Shown: positions 8,878 to 16,483 of the stretch, piece after piece | How positions within the stretch are numbered: the stretch's first letter is position 1 | Layout: each line of letters opens with the position of its first letter | Position numbers and translations under genes: made by a program | The notes under the pieces: model-generated | Told to the model about the DNA's origin: nothing | The model's database searches: none | Seen by the model: the letters and a program-made list of their open reading frames with translations, nothing else | DNA from: Candidatus Hydrogenedentota bacterium | GTDB taxonomy: Bacteria > Hydrogenedentota > Hydrogenedentia > Hydrogenedentales > JAEUWI01 | Assembly: GCA_019637335.1 (NCBI GenBank) | Contig: JAHBVV010000031.1 | Coordinates: 21,653-85,652, forward strand | Direction of reading: 5' to 3' | Length of the DNA: 64,000 bases

Positions 8878-8924
8878 ATCGAATGCCCAAACGAATCATC
8901 GGCAATATCCAACAGCACCCCTTG

Positions 8925-9341
8925 TTATTCGCCGCCCATGTCGTCGCTTCGGATGTCGGCATCCACACCCTGGCCGCCGGCCACGCCGTCCGCGCCATAG
9001 GACATGATCACGTACTTGCTGGACCCTTCAATCGTGTACACGTAGGGATTGCCCCAGGGATCCGTGGGGATCGATTTCGCGTTTAAGATGGAATCCCCGC
9101 TCGGCGGGTTAACCAGGCCGTCAAGCGTTTCCGGGAACTTCTTGAATTTAATCTTGTAGGCCGTCAGCGCGGTGTCAAACTGCTTGATCTGCGCCTTGGC
9201 CGCCGCGATATTGCCTTCGTCCACGGATCCGAGCACGTTGTAGCCCACGATCGCCGCGAGCACCGCGATAATCGATATCACCACCATCAGCTCCACCAGC
9301 GTAAAGCCCGCATTCCCGCGCCGTTGCCGTTTCTTTTTCAT
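8925..9341 (-). CDS. gspG: Type II secretion major pseudopilin GspG
   Basis: Main subunit of the T2SS pseudopilus. It has 138 residues, with leader MKKKRQRRGNAG cleaved before FTLVELMVVISIIAVLAA and Glu at +5. The C-terminal region has the GspG calcium/loop signature (SIPTDPWGNPYVYTI, then SYGADGVAGGQGVDADI). A strong GAGGAGC ribosome site precedes the ATG, fitting high expression. It starts 16 nt after the gspF stop. Confidence 0.97.
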   Translation of the reverse strand: MKKKRQRRGNAGFTLVELMVVISIIAVLAAIVGYNVLGSVDEGNIAAAKAQIKQFDTALTAYKIKFKKFPETLDGLVNPPSGDSILNAKSIPTDPWGNPYVYTIEGSSKYVIMSYGADGVAGGQGVDADIRSDDMGGE

Positions 9342-9357
9342 TGTTTTCTTGCTCCTC

Positions 9358-10587
9358 TTACAGGTTCTGGCTCATATTCAATATGGGCAGCAGGATGGAA
9401 ATCACCAGGAAGCCGACAAAGACCCCCATCACAATAATTATAACAGGCTCGATCAGGCCCACCACCGCGTCAATCGTCAAACGGACGTCCTCGTCGTAGG
9501 TGTCCGCCACCTTGATGAGCATCGATTCGATCTCGCCGCTGCGCTGGCCCAGTTCGATCATGTGGATCATCATCGACGGGAACAGCCCCGTCTCGCGGAG
9601 GGGCTGGGCCAGGTCGCGGCCCCGGCGCACCCCCGCCTTCACCTCGTCCATGTGCTCTTTGAAATAGGCATTGTCGAGCACGGAATTCACCACTTCCAGG
9701 GCCGGCAGCATGGTCAGGCCGCTCTGGAGCATGGTGCCCATGGTTCGCGCAAAACGCGCGCACACCAGCTTGAGGTGCAGGCCGCCGTAGAGCGGGAAGC
9801 GCAGCTTGACGCGGTCCCACGTGAGGCGGCCCTTCGGCTGCGAAATCCAGTAGCGCCATAGCGCGAACAGGCCGAAGACCGCGCCAACCATGAGGTACCA
9901 GTAGCTCCCCAGAATGTCGCTGCTCGCGATCAGGATCTGCGTGGGGCGGGGCAGCGCGGCTTCCTGGCGCTCGAAGATGAGCGTGATCCGCGGCACGATG
10001 AACGTCATCAGGAACACGACCACCGCGATCGCGAAGAGCCCCATGAAGACCGGGTACGCCAGGCTGGACATGAGCTGGCCGCGCAATTTCGCCTGGTGCT
10101 CCTGGATGTCCGCCAGCCGGATCAGCACCTCCTCCAGCGTGCCGCTCACTTCGCCCGCGCGAACCATGTTCACGTACAGGTTCGAGAACAGCCGCGGATG
10201 CTTCGCCATCGCATCGCCCAGCGACATGCCGCTGTTTACGTGATCGCGAATATCGTAGATCGCCGCCTGAAGCCGCTGCTTGCTTGTCTGCTCCTGCATG
10301 GCCGCCAGCGCGTCGACCAGCGGCATGCCCGCCTTCAACAGCACCGCGAACTGCCGCGTAAGCATGGCCAGATCCCGCACGGAAACCCGGCCCCCGCCCC
10401 CGCTCCGACCGGCCCCCCCGTCGCCCTTTCGCGACGCCGCCACGCTCGCGCTCTCGGCAATGTCTGTGGGGAACAGCTCCTGATCCCGGAGCTTCTGGCG
10501 CGCCTGCGCGGCGTTGTCCGCATCGATCACGCCCTTCGCGGTCTTCCCGGTCGCCTTGGCGATCGCTTTGTATTCGTAGACGGGCAT
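9358..10587 (-). CDS. gspF: Type II secretion inner-membrane platform protein GspF
   Basis: Polytopic platform protein that couples ATPase rotation to pseudopilus growth. It has 409 residues starting MPVYEYKAI, the usual opening of GspF. Two T2SSF repeat domains lie at about 65-190 and 270-390. Each begins with a helical cytoplasmic domain (LAMLTRQFAVLLKAGMPLVD and FARTMGTMLQSGLTMLPALE). There are three transmembrane helices near 170-195, 220-245 and 370-400. The family length is normal. It lies between gspE and gspG, separated by 151 and 16 nt. Confidence 0.96.
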   Translation of the reverse strand: MPVYEYKAIAKATGKTAKGVIDADNAAQARQKLRDQELFPTDIAESASVAASRKGDGGAGRSGGGGRVSVRDLAMLTRQFAVLLKAGMPLVDALAAMQEQTSKQRLQAAIYDIRDHVNSGMSLGDAMAKHPRLFSNLYVNMVRAGEVSGTLEEVLIRLADIQEHQAKLRGQLMSSLAYPVFMGLFAIAVVVFLMTFIVPRITLIFERQEAALPRPTQILIASSDILGSYWYLMVGAVFGLFALWRYWISQPKGRLTWDRVKLRFPLYGGLHLKLVCARFARTMGTMLQSGLTMLPALEVVNSVLDNAYFKEHMDEVKAGVRRGRDLAQPLRETGLFPSMMIHMIELGQRSGEIESMLIKVADTYDEDVRLTIDAVVGLIEPVIIIVMGVFVGFLVISILLPILNMSQNL

Positions 10588-10738
10588 ACGCTGTCCTGAA
10601 TTCCTTTGCCATGGTCTGATGTAATAAACGCTTGCGGCGGGGCGATTTAGGACAGGCCGGAACGGAACGCCGTTCCCTGGGCGTGCGGGCGGCGGCGCAC
10701 GGGACGCCTGGAACGAGGCCCGGGCGCGGGCGCGCCCT

Positions 10739-12466
10739 TCAGTCCATGAACTCTTCTTCCATATCGTTCCGCGTTACGCGAAGGATTTCCTCCGCCGAGG
10801 TCAGGCCCTTAATCGCCCGGTTGGCGCCGTCCTCCCGCAAGGTCCGCATCCCGAACTTGCGCGCTTCGCGCTTGATCGCGTTGGAGTCCGCGCCCTGCAA
10901 CGCCATTTCCTGGATCTTCGGGGTCATGATCAGCAGCTCGAAGATGCCCATGCGCCCGCGGTAACCGCGGTCCGAACACTTCTTGCAACCCACCGCGTGG
11001 TAGAGGATTGGGTCGCCGCTAGGCGGCTCGACGCCCAGGTCCGGCCACGTTTCCGGCTCGGGCCGGTAGGGCTGGCGGCATTCGTTGCAGATCCGGCGCA
11101 CCAGGCGCTGCGCCTGAATCGCGATCGTGGACGACGTCACCAGGAAGGGTTCGATGCCCATATTCACCAGCCGCGTGATGGCGCCGGCGCTGTCGTTTGT
11201 GTGCAGCGTCGAAAACACCAGGTGGCCCGTGAGCGACGCCTGGACCGCCATCTCCGCCGTCTCCAGGTCGCGGATTTCGCCCACCAGAATGATGTCCGGG
11301 TCCTGGCGCAGGATGCTGCGCAGGCCCGCCGCGAAGGTCAGGCCGATCTTCGGCGCAACCTGAATTTGGCCGATCCCTTCGAGCTGGTACTCGATCGGGT
11401 CCTCCACCGTAATAATGTTCTTCTCGGGCGAATTCACCCGCTGGAGCGCCGCATAGAGCGTGGTGGACTTGCCAGAACCCGTGGGGCCCGTCACCAGCAC
11501 GATCCCGTGCGAGCTGAGGATGATCTTGTCGAGCTGCTTGTTATCGCGCGCCTCCATGCCCAGCTGCTCGAGGCTGAAGAGAAAGCTCCCTTTCTCGAGG
11601 ATACGCATCACCACGCGCTCGCCGTGCGCAATCGGGATAATCGACACGCGGATGTCGATCTCCTTGCCGCTCAGCCGGATCTTGATGCGTCCGTCCTGTG
11701 GAAGCCGGTGCTCCGCGATGTTCAAATCGGCCATGATCTTCACGCGGGAGATTACCGCGGCCTGCTGCCCGCGCGGAACCGTAAACTTCTCGTAGAGCAC
11801 ACCGTCGATGCGGTACCGGACGCGCACCTCGCGCTCGAACGGCTCGATGTGTATGTCCGATGCCCGCTCTTTCACCGCGCCGGTGATCACCAGGTTAATA
11901 AGCTTGATGATGGGCGCTTCGTTCGCCAGGTCGAGCAGGTCGCGCTCGGAACCGATGCTCGCAAGGGACTTGTACTCGTCCGAATCGGCCATCGTGATGC
12001 TGTCGATCATCTCGGCCGCGTTTTCGCTCTGCTGCTCGAAGTAGCCGTCGATAATCCGCTTGATGTCCGCCTTGGTGCACAGGACCGGGCTCACGTTCCC
12101 GTCGAGCAGCAACCGCAGATCGTCCAGCGGAAGCAGGTTGACGGGATCGTTCACCGCGACGAGGTAGCCGCTGCCGTTCTGCTTGTACGGCACCATCGAA
12201 TACTCGCGGATGAAGGAAATAGGGACCTTGGTCGTCAGCGAGGCGTCCACCTGCTCCGACAGATCCGCCTGGTAGGGGATATCGAACTGCTCCCCGAGCG
12301 CGCGCAGCACCTGCTCCTCCTCCACATAACCCAGATCGAGCAGGATCTCGCCCACGCGTTTGGGGCGGATTTTCTGGAGCTCCAGCGCCTCCGCGACCTG
12401 TTCCGCATGGACGGCCCCGTTGCGCAGCAAGATCTCGCAGAGTTGCAGGTCGTCGCCGTTGCTCAT
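10739..12466 (-). CDS. gspE: Type II secretion ATPase GspE
   Basis: Cytoplasmic ATPase energising the T2SS. It has about 575 residues. The N-terminal MshEN-like helical domain with half-motif VGEILLDLGYVEEEQVLRAL spans about 1-140, the N2 domain about 150-230. The ATPase core has Walker A GPTGSGKS near 327-334, Walker B and Asp box (DPDIILVGEIRD), and a zinc site of two Cys pairs (CNEC, CKKC) near 460-495. The start is the ATG after the gspD stop (TAG TTG ATG). An AGAGG site inside gspD fits this ATG better than the TTG one codon upstream. Location between gspD and gspF identifies it as the T2SS motor rather than PilB. Confidence 0.94.
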   Translation of the reverse strand: MSNGDDLQLCEILLRNGAVHAEQVAEALELQKIRPKRVGEILLDLGYVEEEQVLRALGEQFDIPYQADLSEQVDASLTTKVPISFIREYSMVPYKQNGSGYLVAVNDPVNLLPLDDLRLLLDGNVSPVLCTKADIKRIIDGYFEQQSENAAEMIDSITMADSDEYKSLASIGSERDLLDLANEAPIIKLINLVITGAVKERASDIHIEPFEREVRVRYRIDGVLYEKFTVPRGQQAAVISRVKIMADLNIAEHRLPQDGRIKIRLSGKEIDIRVSIIPIAHGERVVMRILEKGSFLFSLEQLGMEARDNKQLDKIILSSHGIVLVTGPTGSGKSTTLYAALQRVNSPEKNIITVEDPIEYQLEGIGQIQVAPKIGLTFAAGLRSILRQDPDIILVGEIRDLETAEMAVQASLTGHLVFSTLHTNDSAGAITRLVNMGIEPFLVTSSTIAIQAQRLVRRICNECRQPYRPEPETWPDLGVEPPSGDPILYHAVGCKKCSDRGYRGRMGIFELLIMTPKIQEMALQGADSNAIKREARKFGMRTLREDGANRAIKGLTSAEEILRVTRNDMEEEFMD

Positions 12467-12469
12467 CAA

Positions 12470-14995
12470 CTACCTCTTCATATCGCCGCGGCGGAAACTG
12501 CTCGACTGATCGCTGCCCGTGTCGCGGCCCGTAATGGCCGCGGATTCCTCGAAGGTCGGGCGGTGCGACTTGCGCCGGTCCTGCTTCTTCTTGACTCGCT
12601 TGAAGAAGCCCTGTTCAAGGACCTCCTGCAGGTTGGCGTCGTGGTATTCGTTCAGCTTGTACTGCGTAAGGCGCTCCATGTCCACGCTTTCCTTGACAAT
12701 ATGCGGGGTCACCAGCACCACCAGGTTGCTCTTCTGGCGCGTGTCGCGCTTCGATCGGAAAAGCCACCCGACCAGCGGCGCGTCGCCCAGGATGGGCGTC
12801 TGGTTCCGGGTCCGGTTCGTCGAATCCCGGATCAGGCCCGCGAGTACCGCCGTCCAACCGTCCTTTACGAGCACCTTGTTCGTGAACAGGGACTTGTTCG
12901 TCGTCGGGCCCACGATGTCGGGCGTGCCCACCCGCGGATCCGTGTCCGCAATGTCGGACACTTCGATCTCCACCTCGAGGAGGACATTGTCCCCCTCGCT
13001 GATCTGCGGCGTGACCTTGAGCTTCACGCCCACGTCTTCGCGCTGGATCCGCGTGGTGCCAAAGCTGGTGTTGAACCCGTCCACGTTGTTGCCGCCCCCG
13101 GTCGTCTGGGGGCGCGAGCTGCCCGTAATGAACGGCACTTCCTTACCCACGGTGATCGACGATTCCTCGTTGTCGATCGTCGTCAGGCTCGGCTGCGAGA
13201 GCACCTCCAGGTCCGAGAGCGTCTCCAGCGCCTGAAAAAGTACTGGGACGAACGGTATCTTGAACTCCCGCCCGCCGATGTCCACGCTGATGTCGTCAAA
13301 GATACCGGCGCTGAAACCGCCGTTGCCGCCCAGGTTCAGGACGCTGCTCAGGAGGCCCACGCCGGCGGCCTCCGGGCTTGTGAGCGCCGTCGCCAGATCC
13401 GTCACGGGCAGGAGCGATGTGTCCGTCAGTCCAAAGCCGTCATTGCCGCCAATCGACGCCGCGTTGACCGCGATATTGAACGAATCGTTGATCGCAACGT
13501 CCATGACGCTGGCCTTGACGTACACCTGGCGCTGCGGCACGTCGAGCCGCGCGATATACGCCTCCAGCAGCTTGTAGTCCTGTGGCGAAGCAAGTATCAA
13601 CAGGGAATTGGTCTGGTCGTACCGCGTAATCTGCACGCGCTGCTCGAACGGCTGCACTTCCGCGGTCTGCGCCGGCGCCCCGCCGCCGCCCCCGCCGCCC
13701 CCCGCGCCTTCCTGGCGCCGCGGCGCCGTTCCGATCAGCGGCTGGAGCGCCTGCTCCATCAATTCCGCGTCCGCGTTCAGCAGCTCGTAGATGTGCATTG
13801 TGCCCTTCTCGTAGGGCGTCGGAGAATCCAGCCGGATCACCAGGTCGCGCACCCGCTCCATCATGCCCGCCGTCGCCACCACGATGAGCGCGTTAAGGCG
13901 CTCGTCCGGCACCATTCGCAACACCTGGGCGTTCGACCCGATGACTTCGGCCGTTTCCGCCCCGGGCACCGTGCGCGTGGTGGTGGGGCGGATCGGGCGC
14001 GTGGTGGGCCGGGTCGTGGTCGTGACCCGGGTCGCGGGTTGCGCGCCGCCGGCGCCCGCCTCCGGATCGATCAGCACCTGCTCGAGCTGGGTGGCGATCA
14101 CTTCCGCACGCGTATACTCCAGGGTAAAAATCTCCATCGCCGTGTCGTTTCCGGGCACATCGGCGAGCTCGATAAACTTAAGCATGCGGCGCAGGCCGTT
14201 GGCCGTATCGGTAATGATTAGCGTATTCGTCGGCAGATAGGTGTCAATGGCGGCCGATTTGCTGCCCAGCTTCTGCAGCGCCGTCATGATCTCCGTCGGC
14301 TCCGCGTACTTGATCGGCACCACGTGGGTGGAAAACGTATCGTAGCCGGGGGGAATATTGTCGCTCGTGATACCGACGTTCAACGGGGTCTTGGCCGACT
14401 GGGGCGCGTCCGGGGTCGGCACGATCTGGATGATGTGTCCGTCGATGTTTTCCACCATCGAGTAGCCGCGGCTGTTCAGCACCGATTCCAGCACCTCGAA
14501 GGCCAGCTCCGGCGGCAGCTTGTCGTGCGTGATGATCGTCACCGTCGTCGCCCCGATATTCGGATCGATATCGAAGTTGCGGCCGGTCAGCTTTGCGATA
14601 TGCTGGATGACGTCGATGAGCGGCTCGTCGTTGTAGTTGAACATGACGTCTTCCGCCGGGATGCTGCCGGGAACCACGTTGGGCGCGCTTGCGGCCGCTG
14701 TAAGCTTCGCCCCGGACCCGGCCGTTGGGCGCGCGGGCGGGCGGGCCGTCGGCGGCGTGATGGGCGTCGGGCGCGCCACCCGCGGCCGCGTCGTGGTGGT
14801 TGGGGCGCCGGGCCGGGCCGTGCTGCTCGCCGGCGGCTCCCCCACCATGCCGTCCTCGACGTATTCCTCTTCCACCACCACTTCCTCCTCCACGTACTCT
14901 TCCTCCGCCACCGGCTCGTCCTGCGCCCAGGCCGCGCCGGGCGCGAACAGCCCCAGCAGAATCACGATGGTGAACGCGATTAAACGCTTCAGCAC
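12470..14995 (-). CDS. gspD: Type II secretion outer-membrane secretin GspD
   Basis: Forms the multimeric outer-membrane channel. It has 841 residues from a GTG start. The signal peptide is about 1-24 (ends PGAAWA), followed by an acidic Glu/Val stretch and a Pro/Thr/Arg/Gly-rich linker. N0-N3 periplasmic domains lie at about 115-510, with a poly-Gly loop inside the N3 region (residues ~430-440). The secretin beta-barrel core is at about 545-765, including the signature ALETLSDLEVLSQPSLTTID and VGKEVPFITG. The C-terminal tail of about 70 residues is charged and could be the S-domain that binds a pilotin. It lies 51 nt downstream of gspC and abuts gspE. Confidence 0.96.
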   Translation of the reverse strand: MLKRLIAFTIVILLGLFAPGAAWAQDEPVAEEEYVEEEVVVEEEYVEDGMVGEPPASSTARPGAPTTTTRPRVARPTPITPPTARPPARPTAGSGAKLTAAASAPNVVPGSIPAEDVMFNYNDEPLIDVIQHIAKLTGRNFDIDPNIGATTVTIITHDKLPPELAFEVLESVLNSRGYSMVENIDGHIIQIVPTPDAPQSAKTPLNVGITSDNIPPGYDTFSTHVVPIKYAEPTEIMTALQKLGSKSAAIDTYLPTNTLIITDTANGLRRMLKFIELADVPGNDTAMEIFTLEYTRAEVIATQLEQVLIDPEAGAGGAQPATRVTTTTRPTTRPIRPTTTRTVPGAETAEVIGSNAQVLRMVPDERLNALIVVATAGMMERVRDLVIRLDSPTPYEKGTMHIYELLNADAELMEQALQPLIGTAPRRQEGAGGGGGGGGAPAQTAEVQPFEQRVQITRYDQTNSLLILASPQDYKLLEAYIARLDVPQRQVYVKASVMDVAINDSFNIAVNAASIGGNDGFGLTDTSLLPVTDLATALTSPEAAGVGLLSSVLNLGGNGGFSAGIFDDISVDIGGREFKIPFVPVLFQALETLSDLEVLSQPSLTTIDNEESSITVGKEVPFITGSSRPQTTGGGNNVDGFNTSFGTTRIQREDVGVKLKVTPQISEGDNVLLEVEIEVSDIADTDPRVGTPDIVGPTTNKSLFTNKVLVKDGWTAVLAGLIRDSTNRTRNQTPILGDAPLVGWLFRSKRDTRQKSNLVVLVTPHIVKESVDMERLTQYKLNEYHDANLQEVLEQGFFKRVKKKQDRRKSHRPTFEESAAITGRDTGSDQSSSFRRGDMKR

Positions 14996-15046
14996 GGTTA
15001 GTCCTTCCCTGTCTCTTTTTCAGCGGCCGCGGGGCCGGGGGATTCC

Positions 15047-15970
15047 CTAGCGAAAATCGTAGGTAATTATCTTCTGCTTGCCATTCCGCATGATACCGAT
15101 CCGGAATGAATTGGAACTCTGGTACTTCTGCACCATCTCCATGACCTTTTGCTCGCTGTCGATCTGCTCGTTGTTCACCGTCTGGAGCACGTCGCCATTC
15201 TGCAGGCCAAGCTGTTTCGCCAGCGGGATCTCGTCGATCTCCTGCGCCGTAATGCCCGCCACGTTGCCATTGGCGTCCCGGTACAGCTCGGGCTTCACCT
15301 TCGTCACCAGGTCGGCGTAGTTGACGTACAGTTCCTGAACAAACGCGCGCTTGTCCAGCTCCACACGCTCGCTCGGCAGCACCGTGGCCGATCGGGTCGC
15401 TTGCATCGCGGCGGTGGCCGTGTTTCCGCCGCCCTCCTCGTCGTCCATGCTCAGGCGCTCCCGCTTCGGCGGATTCTCGCGGCTGTTGAGCAGGATTACC
15501 CAGCGCTGGTGAATCTCCTCCAGCACCACATCATCCACCACATAGTCCCCAATCCGGAAGAGCTGCCGCATACGGCGCCCGGTATCTTCAATGCTCGCCG
15601 TGGCGTACGGGCTGGTGGGAGAGAGGCTCGTCGTGCCCCAGAGCTTCAGCGTCAGCGCCGTTTCTTCCAGCGGACCGGTCTCCACCGGCGCCGGCGGCGG
15701 GGCCTCGGCGACGGCTGGCTTCTTGAAGCGCCCGGCGTCCCCGAAGAGCCCGTTTTCCATGAGCACGTTGTAGGCGCTCCGCTCCTTGATCGCCTCCAGC
15801 AGGCTCCCGCCGGACGGCGCGGGGGCGGCGACATCCACGGTCGCCGCGCGCGTCACGTTTGGCGTACGCACCATCGCCAGAAGGATCGCGCCAACCCCAA
15901 ACGCGATGCACCCGATCAGGATCAGGTCCAGCGCCAGGAAGAGTTGCCGTATGATTAGACCTCGTACCAT
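15047..15970 (-). CDS. gspC: Type II secretion protein GspC
   Basis: Inner-membrane clamp connecting the platform to the secretin and selecting substrates. It has 307 residues, with one transmembrane helix at about 9-34. A periplasmic homology-region domain lies at about 90-165 (LTLKLWGTTSLSPTSPYATA; IGDYVVDDVVLEEIHQRWVI). A C-terminal PDZ-like domain lies at about 215-305 (LGLQNGDVLQTVNNEQIDSE). A GAGGTAGGTA ribosome site precedes the ATG. It is the first gene of the gsp run; I could not identify a convincing promoter upstream. Confidence 0.92.
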   Translation of the reverse strand: MVRGLIIRQLFLALDLILIGCIAFGVGAILLAMVRTPNVTRAATVDVAAPAPSGGSLLEAIKERSAYNVLMENGLFGDAGRFKKPAVAEAPPPAPVETGPLEETALTLKLWGTTSLSPTSPYATASIEDTGRRMRQLFRIGDYVVDDVVLEEIHQRWVILLNSRENPPKRERLSMDDEEGGGNTATAAMQATRSATVLPSERVELDKRAFVQELYVNYADLVTKVKPELYRDANGNVAGITAQEIDEIPLAKQLGLQNGDVLQTVNNEQIDSEQKVMEMVQKYQSSNSFRIGIMRNGKQKIITYDFR

Positions 15971-16404
15971 TACCTACCTCGCCGTTATCCGCACCATCGG
16001 GAACACCGCTCCGGGGTAGACCGGCGAATGCCGCTTGGAGCGCCGGACGTCCTGTGCCGCAAACTGTTGTAGCAACACAAGTAACGCCGACGCCGCCGGG
16101 GGGGTTGACACCGCCGCGCCCCGGCGGGGCTCGCGCATCACCCCGGGCGCCAATCCCTTCTCGGAACGCGGGACTTCCACGCCTGGACGGGCGGCTAGTG
16201 TAGCCCATCGTTGCCGGGGATCGCAAAGACGGGCGAGCAGAATCCGCAGAACGTGCGCCACCGAAGAAGCGGGCGGCCGACACCCGGACGCGGCAGCGGG
16301 AAACTCGGGCGGCCAGGGGCGCGGGGCGCACGCAACGGGATAGGGCGCGCCACCGCAATCAGAGGCCTCGCTCAGGCGGATCATCGCCCGAACCGGGACG
16401 GCCC
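15971..16404. other. Gene-free region upstream of gspC
   Basis: Between gspC and the terminator of the metalloprotease gene. It is very GC-rich, with several short palindromes. No reading frame here has a ribosome site or recognisable product, and no clear -35/-10 pair for gspC is seen; a weak extended -10 (TGCTACAAC on the minus strand, near 16065) is the only candidate. Confidence 0.5.
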
Positions 16405-16445
16405 CGATAAAAATCAATGCACCCGCGCCGGGCGCGGGTGCATTG
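16405..16445 (-). terminator. Rho-independent terminator of the metalloprotease gene
   Basis: A perfect inverted repeat with 15-bp arms (CAATGCACCCGCGCC and its complement around one central base) is followed on the minus strand by ATTTTTAT. It lies 39 nt after the stop codon of the metzincin gene and separates that unit from the gsp operon. Confidence 0.92.
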
Positions 16446-16483
16446 AACGCAAACTGTGGGGAGATGGTTGCGGCGACAACCGG

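Noticed and set aside
8605..9000. Short plus-strand frames reading through the hairpin-rich element (YISMGQRPG-like peptide)
   Set aside because: Such peptides are known over-predictions from repeated extragenic palindromes; no ribosome site.
10997..14221. Long plus-strand open frame (over 1000 codons) opposite gspE and gspD
   Set aside because: It is antisense to clear gspE and gspD coding sequence. The Arg/Val/His-rich product is typical of GC-rich shadow frames, with no ribosome site or family resemblance.
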